From the NCBI GenBank assembly GCA_030220185.1, contig JASPKZ010007297.1, positions 1,086,001-1,150,000 on the forward strand: a DNA stretch of 64,000 bases. The letters are read 5' to 3'. The notes below the pieces were generated by a model that saw only the letters and a program-made list of their open reading frames with translations, was not told the DNA's origin and did no database searches. A program made the position numbers and the translations under genes. Origin of the DNA: Diploptera punctata (lineage: Eukaryota; Arthropoda; Insecta; Blattodea; Blaberidae). Below are positions 60,236 through 64,000 of the stretch, piece by piece; the first letter of the stretch is position 1, and each line of letters opens with the position of its first letter.

Positions 60236-60339
60236 TTCCTATCTACATAACTTAATTAATGTACTTATCTTGTTCTGATAATGTCCATGTTTTGATTCCA
60301 AACATAACTATTGGTTTTAATATTGTTCTACATTATATT

Positions 60340-60535
60340 TGAAGAGAAAAATTTTTTTTTTTCGCCTAGACCGGGACTCGAACCCGGGACCCTTGGCTTT
60401 CCGGGCCAAGTGCTCTACCAACTGAGCTACCGAGGCGAGTTACGATCTAGATGCAAATTTTTCTCTTATGTACTCGTACGTTCAAATATAATTTATCCTT
60501 CTATGAGAAGTGTTAAATTAATAATAAAAATCGTC
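60340..60535 (-). repeat. tRNA-containing repeat, shortened unit
   Basis: tRNA-like segment at 60363-60436 in reverse, identical to the 74 bases in the 3.8-5.4 kb array, with the TTTTTCTCTTCAAATATAAT tail beyond it. Most of the body is deleted (jump at about 60480). Confidence 0.75.
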
Positions 60536-60699
60536 AATTGTTCTACATGTTTTAATTTTTGCTATCCTACTTATTGTTCTTGTCTGAAAAACTTGTTTTA
60601 ATGCATAAAAGCATCTATTGCCAATTGGAATCCTTGTTTGAACCTCTTCATTTAATTCATTTTTTGAGGTAATTAGAGAACCCAGGTATTTAATACTAT

Positions 60700-60960
60700 C
60701 AACTTTAATGAATGAGTTGGAGAAAATGCTTTAACATCTCACCTCACAAAGTTGTGTGTCTTCACAATACCAGTTTCAAAAGTATAGTAATTACTTCCAT
60801 CTTCAGTCAAATTCCAACTGTTGAAATTTGACTGAAGATGGAAACCAGTATCATGAAGACACACAACTTTGTGAGGTGAGATGTTAAAGCATTTTCTCAA
60901 CTCATTCATTAATGTAAATACCTCATAGTGTTACCTCCCACTGTAGTTTTAATTAAATAC
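60700..60960. mobile_element. PLE-end inverted repeat
   Basis: Arms 60708-60815 and 60820-60915: GAGTTGGAGAAAATGCTTTA, CATCTCACCTCAC, CATCTTCAGTCAAATTCCAA and its complement. The forward arm lacks stem II, reading CTGAAGATGGAAACCAGTAT. Related to 43655-44345. Confidence 0.65.
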
Positions 60961-61049
60961 TTTCAACTTTCTCAAATTTCTGACCATCTAGGACTATATA
61001 TGAGATTGAATTTACTTCTACTCTTGCTATTCTCATAAATTTTGTTTTA

Positions 61050-61316
61050 AAATTCTTTATACCTCACCTCATTACCAGTCTTCTAATTACACCGGTTTCA
61101 AAACCTAGGTGGTTTCATCTTCAGTAATATCTCAACTAATGTTATGTTGTTCAGAAGAACTTCTTACTCCATCTGTCGGTCGACCAATGAAACATTATGA
61201 AAATGAAAAATAATACATAAATTAATGTAGCAATAGAAAATGGTTTTGAAGAAAATATGGTACACAAGAAAATAGAAAAGTTTAAAAGACAAAAATTAAT
61301 TAATGAAAGTACACTT
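61050..61316. mobile_element. PLE pieces with reverse hammerhead-like motif
   Basis: Reverse motif: stem I ATTA/TAAT (61125-61128 with 61086-61089), CTGAAGA (61124-61118), GAAACC/GGTTTT, GAAA, palindrome ACCGGT (61091-61096), but G at the cleavage place (61090). 61200-61316 is forward PLE linker (NVAIENGFEENMVHKKIEKF, KRQKLINES). Confidence 0.6.
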
Positions 61317-61795
61317 ATATAAAACTATTATTCTACCAGTTATATTATATGGGTGTGAAACATGGACTCTTACTTTAAGGGAGGAAAGGAGATTACAAGT
61401 ATTTGAGAATAAAGTACTTAGGAAGATTTTTGGACCAAAGAGAGATGAACAGACAGGTGAATGGAGAAGACTACATAACAATGAACTACATGGTCTTTAT
61501 AGGAAGCCAGATATAATAAGAACAGTTAAGTCTCGTAGACTGCGATGGGCAGGACATGTTGCACGTATGGGGAATGAAAGACGTGCATGGAAGCTTCTTG
61601 TAGGAAAGCCAGAGGGAAAATGTCTGTTGGTAGACCAAGAATGAGGTGGGAGAATAACATTAACTATGATTTGAGGGAAGTAGATTATATAGGGAATGAT
61701 TGGAAAGCATTAGCTCAGGATAAGGATGTATGGAGAGCTTATGTCCGTGCGGCCATGAACCTACGGGTTCGATAGTGCCAGTGAGTAAGTAAGTA
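61317..61795 (+). mobile_element. RTE-like 3' end inserted in the PLE linker
   Basis: Reads KTIILPVILYGCETWTLTLR, VLRKIFGPKRDEQTGEWRRL, LRWAGHVARMGNERRAWKLL, a frame change near 61620 (CLLVDQE versus GRPRMRWENN), DYIGNDWKALAQDKDVWRAY, MNLRVR, then (GTAA)n. ACACTTATATAAAA before and ACACATATAAAAG after it resemble a target duplication. PLE sequence resumes at 61796. Confidence 0.85.
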
Positions 61796-61984
61796 CACAT
61801 ATAAAAGAAACAGAAGAAAACATAAAATTCAACAAAAATTCACTTACCATCCATTGATACACCACAAATTAAAAAAAAATTAAAACTAGTTTAATTAGAA
61901 AACTGGATATGACATGAGTTATAAAGAATTTTAATTTATTTATTATTAGTTAGGGATAATTATATTAAATAAATTCAATGAATG

Positions 61985-62225
61985 AATGAGTAATTTCTTA
62001 TCTTACCTCATACTTTGTGTGTTTTTAAACACGGAAACTGCAGTTTTCAAGAGGAGATCACTCTCATCCTCAGCCAATATTATGACTACCAGATTTTCGT
62101 TGGAATCTACATCTATAACGTTGACATCTAGTATTGATCTGATGAACCTCGAGATATATTTAAAAAACATAAAGCATGAGGTAAGATAAGAAGTGACTCA
62201 TTCATTCATTGAATTAAGAACCTTA
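61985..62225. mobile_element. PLE tail in reverse with facing ends
   Basis: TTCTTATCTTACCTCATACT at 61995 and AGCATGAGGTAAGATAAGAA at 62173 face each other. The middle is reverse PLE tail (in reverse: CTGAGGATGAGAG core-like at 62077, stem II GAGAG/CTCCTCTT, GAAAACTGCAGTTTCC). Confidence 0.55.
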
Positions 62226-62233
62226 TATTACTC

Positions 62234-62640
62234 GGCCACGGTGGACTAGTGGTTATGCTCCTTGCCTCTGGTCCTGAGGGTCGTGGGTTCAAACCCGGCT
62301 ATGGTCGATGGATTTTTTAGGATGGAAAAATCCAAGGAGCAAGTCCTCTGGGAGGGACTTTAATCCGTGGGTCCCAAGTCTGAAGATTTTCAGGCTCGTA
62401 AAAAATCCTTAAGCCTGAATGAAAAGGCCTCTAAGCAAAATTTACCAAATTTTCCCGTCCTAGTACTACCTTGGTTTCCTAGATGTCAGTATGAGGCGGA
62501 ACGCTGACCACGGACCACTCAAATGACATCTATATGAAAACAAGTGTAACTAAATTAGTATGGTTCAAATTCTTCCCTTGTAGGGGGAGAGCACCTAAAT
62601 CTCTGTTAAGGGAAACATGGGCTTACAAGACAAGATATTA
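62234..62640 (+). repeat. SINE-B, near full copy
   Basis: tRNA-like head (GGTGGACTAGTGGTTATGCT, B box GGTTCAAACCC at 62287-62297), then GATGGATTTTTTAGGATGG and a long body ending GGGCTTACAAGACAAGA. Reference copy of the family. Confidence 0.75.
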
Positions 62641-62725
62641 TTTCCCATATTTAACTATGAATATTAAATAAACTTAAATTTATGTTTAATTCTTTCTTAC
62701 CTGAAATCTTAACTTATGTTTTCAG

Positions 62726-62897
62726 AATTATTCGCTATTGCCATAACGTACTGTACAAACAATTGTCAAATTGGTTGATGCATGGCCAGTTAATTGACAG
62801 CTACAACGAGTTCTTTATTCAGTCTCTGCCAGATCGGCCGTTTGAGACACTAGCTTCCGAGAGCTTCACCAGTCAAGAAGCCAGCTGCTCTACCCCT
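62726..62897 (+). CDS. TUBGCP4: Gamma-tubulin complex component 4, coding exon 5
   Basis: Acceptor TGTTTTCAG ends at 62725; donor GTGAGT after 62897. Reads IIRYCHNVLYKQLSNWLMHG, QLIDSYNEFFIQSLPDRPFE, TLASESFTSQEASCSTP. CH.V.YKQLS.W..HG.L.D...EFFI is the GRIP1 signature of GCP4. Phase 2 in, phase 0 out. The gene continues past the right edge; the gamma-tubulin-binding GRIP2 part is not in the window. Confidence 0.95.
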
Positions 62898-62984
62898 GTG
62901 AGTTATACCACCACCACCTCTTATTATAATTATTATTTTTTCGGCAGACTCCAATGACCAGGGCATGTGGCACAAATAGGGAAT

Positions 62985-63400
62985 AAAAAATAAATAAGTT
63001 GAGTCTGCTGTCATCTTACCTCATATTTGGTTGTTCCTTGTAGGACATGTTTCAAAGCATCTTTGCTCCATCTTTAGTTGGTAAGACTGATGATGTTTTA
63101 GTTGTCGGCCCTGCTCCCTCTTTTTGTGGTCCAAAGAACTTGCATATTAAATCCTCTCCCCAGGAATTTCAAAATTCATGATTCTCTCCTTGTTCTTCTG
63201 TATGTAGATTTTTTTTCCCCATACGGTGAGTTCATATGGACCACAACAAAGAGGGAGCAGGAGTCAACATCCAGTGCTGACAACTTAAAGATCATCAGCC
63301 TGTACCAATTGATGTTGGAGCAGAAATGCTTTGAATCATGTCTTACAAGAAACAACGAAATATGATGTAAGATGATGGCAAATCCAACTTATTTATTAAT
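62985..63400. mobile_element. PLE ends and tail in inverted arrangement
   Basis: CATCTTACCTCATATTTGG at 63013 (reverse end) with a reverse core CTAAAGA/GAAACATGTCC (63034-63078), then reverse tail (GTTCTTCTGTATGTAGATTT), a turn near 63225, and forward AATATGATGTAAGATG at 63359. No full ORF. Confidence 0.6.
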
Positions 63401-63419
63401 ATTGTTTAGTTGTTTCTTG

Positions 63420-64000
63420 ACTCACCTCATACTTCTTAACTCCCCAGCAGACTCGAGTTTCTTCACTTCATTTGTGACATTCTCAGTGCTGTATTTACGT
63501 TCACAACTGATGTCCAACGGCCTTCTCTCCTGCAGACAGACCTCCGCGCCATCTGATGGCTGACCGACGAACTTCCAAATCAATCCCCTCTCCTTATCAC
63601 CGGGTATTTCAAAATACATAGTTGTGTTTTTATTCTTGCATATGTAAATTTTTTCCCAAATTGTGAGTTCATTTGGTTTTTCCAATTGTTTAAGTAATTT
63701 TGTTTTGGTTTCTACTCTGTTTTTCTGGCCAGGCACGTGCAGCTATTGCAGATTTTTCTGTTTCTCCATTTTTAACATTTCTGAGGTGTTCCTTTAATCT
63801 TGTATTTAGATTCCTTTTTGTTTTTCCTATGTATATTTTTTCACAATCTTTACAATTAATTTGATAAATTTCCGATTATTTGCAGTCTTCAATCTTTTCA
63901 TTTTTGTTGGTTTTTATTAAGTTACCTAAACTGTAATCATTTTCCGGAGCTAATTTAATGTTGAATTTGTTGAAGATTTTTTTAAACTTGTCAAATACTA
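63420..64000 (-). mobile_element. PLE GIY-YIG nuclease and tail, best-preserved copy
   Basis: Reverse strand. The 5' side (about 63990-63740) reads NKFNIKLAPENDYSLGNLIK, IYQINCKDCEKIYIGKTKRN, TRLKEHLRNVKNGETEKSAI with one stop and frame slips; 63736-63422 is open for 104 codons: NELTIWEKIYICKNKNTTMY, FEIPGDKERGLIWKFVGQPS, LQERRPLDISCERKYSTENV, KKLESAGELRSMR. The GIY-YIG core has the GIY (IYQI), YIG (IYIGKT) and R..EH elements. The frame runs through the hammerhead-like motif at its end. Confidence 0.85.
63446..63490 (-). ncRNA. Hammerhead-like motif with G8-to-A change
   Basis: In reverse: stem I AGCA/TGCT (63490-63487 with 63449-63446), CTGAGAA (63486-63480) where CTGANGA is expected, GTCAC/GTGA stem II, GAAA, palindrome ACTCGAGT (63451-63458), C at 63450. 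Apart from the A at the catalytic G8 position, this is complete. Confidence 0.5.

Overview
This is a window of animal nuclear DNA, almost certainly from an insect with a large, repeat-rich genome. It is AT-rich, its exons are short with GT-AG introns several kb long, and most of the rest is non-LTR retrotransposons, Penelope-like elements (PLEs), tRNA-derived SINEs and Tc1/mariner, Harbinger and piggyBac relics. The repeat mix resembles that of cockroaches and termites (Blattodea). That is an inference from memory of such repeats, not a demonstrated assignment.

Only two host genes are recognisable, and they are divergent (head to head, about 16 kb apart). On the minus strand are the first five coding exons of glycerol kinase (25756 down to 2118, continuing off the left edge). 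On the plus strand are the first five coding exons of gamma-tubulin complex component 4 (41915 to 62897, continuing off the right edge). All exon phases agree, but each gene has one single-base indel next to a short homopolymer (GK exon 5, TUBGCP4 exon 2), which points to residual assembly error or to decay.

Layout: 1-2000 PLE with reverse transcriptase and GIY-YIG parts; 2.6-5.4 kb tRNA-containing 302-bp repeats, partly in tandem; 5.8-15.3 kb PLE fragments, many in inverted pairs; 15.6-17.7 kb an RTE-like retrotransposon carrying an insertion; 17.8-21.0 kb a near full-length second RTE-like element with target-site duplications (TSDs); 21.8-24.7 kb two Tc1/mariner elements; 25.9-30.5 kb a 46-bp minisatellite of about 89 copies enclosed by 135-bp inverted repeats; 31-41.9 kb SINEs, RTE fragments and MITEs; 42-64 kb the introns of TUBGCP4. 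Those introns hold PLE hairpins, a mariner element with several other elements nested in it (45.9-51.3 kb), a Harbinger relic with MADF and transposase pieces, and a piggyBac relic in long inverted repeats.

The most interesting signal is in the PLE ends. Many copies carry a hammerhead-ribozyme-like core (CTGANGA, stem II, GAAA, short stem III, cleavage triplet). Several have all invariant bases. Stem III is a short perfect palindrome whose sequence differs between subfamilies (ACCGGT, ACATGT, ACTCGAGT, ACCTAGGT, AACTGCAGTT). That pattern suggests selection on a dimerising helix. A splice-donor-like ATGAGGTRAG follows the motif in many copies.
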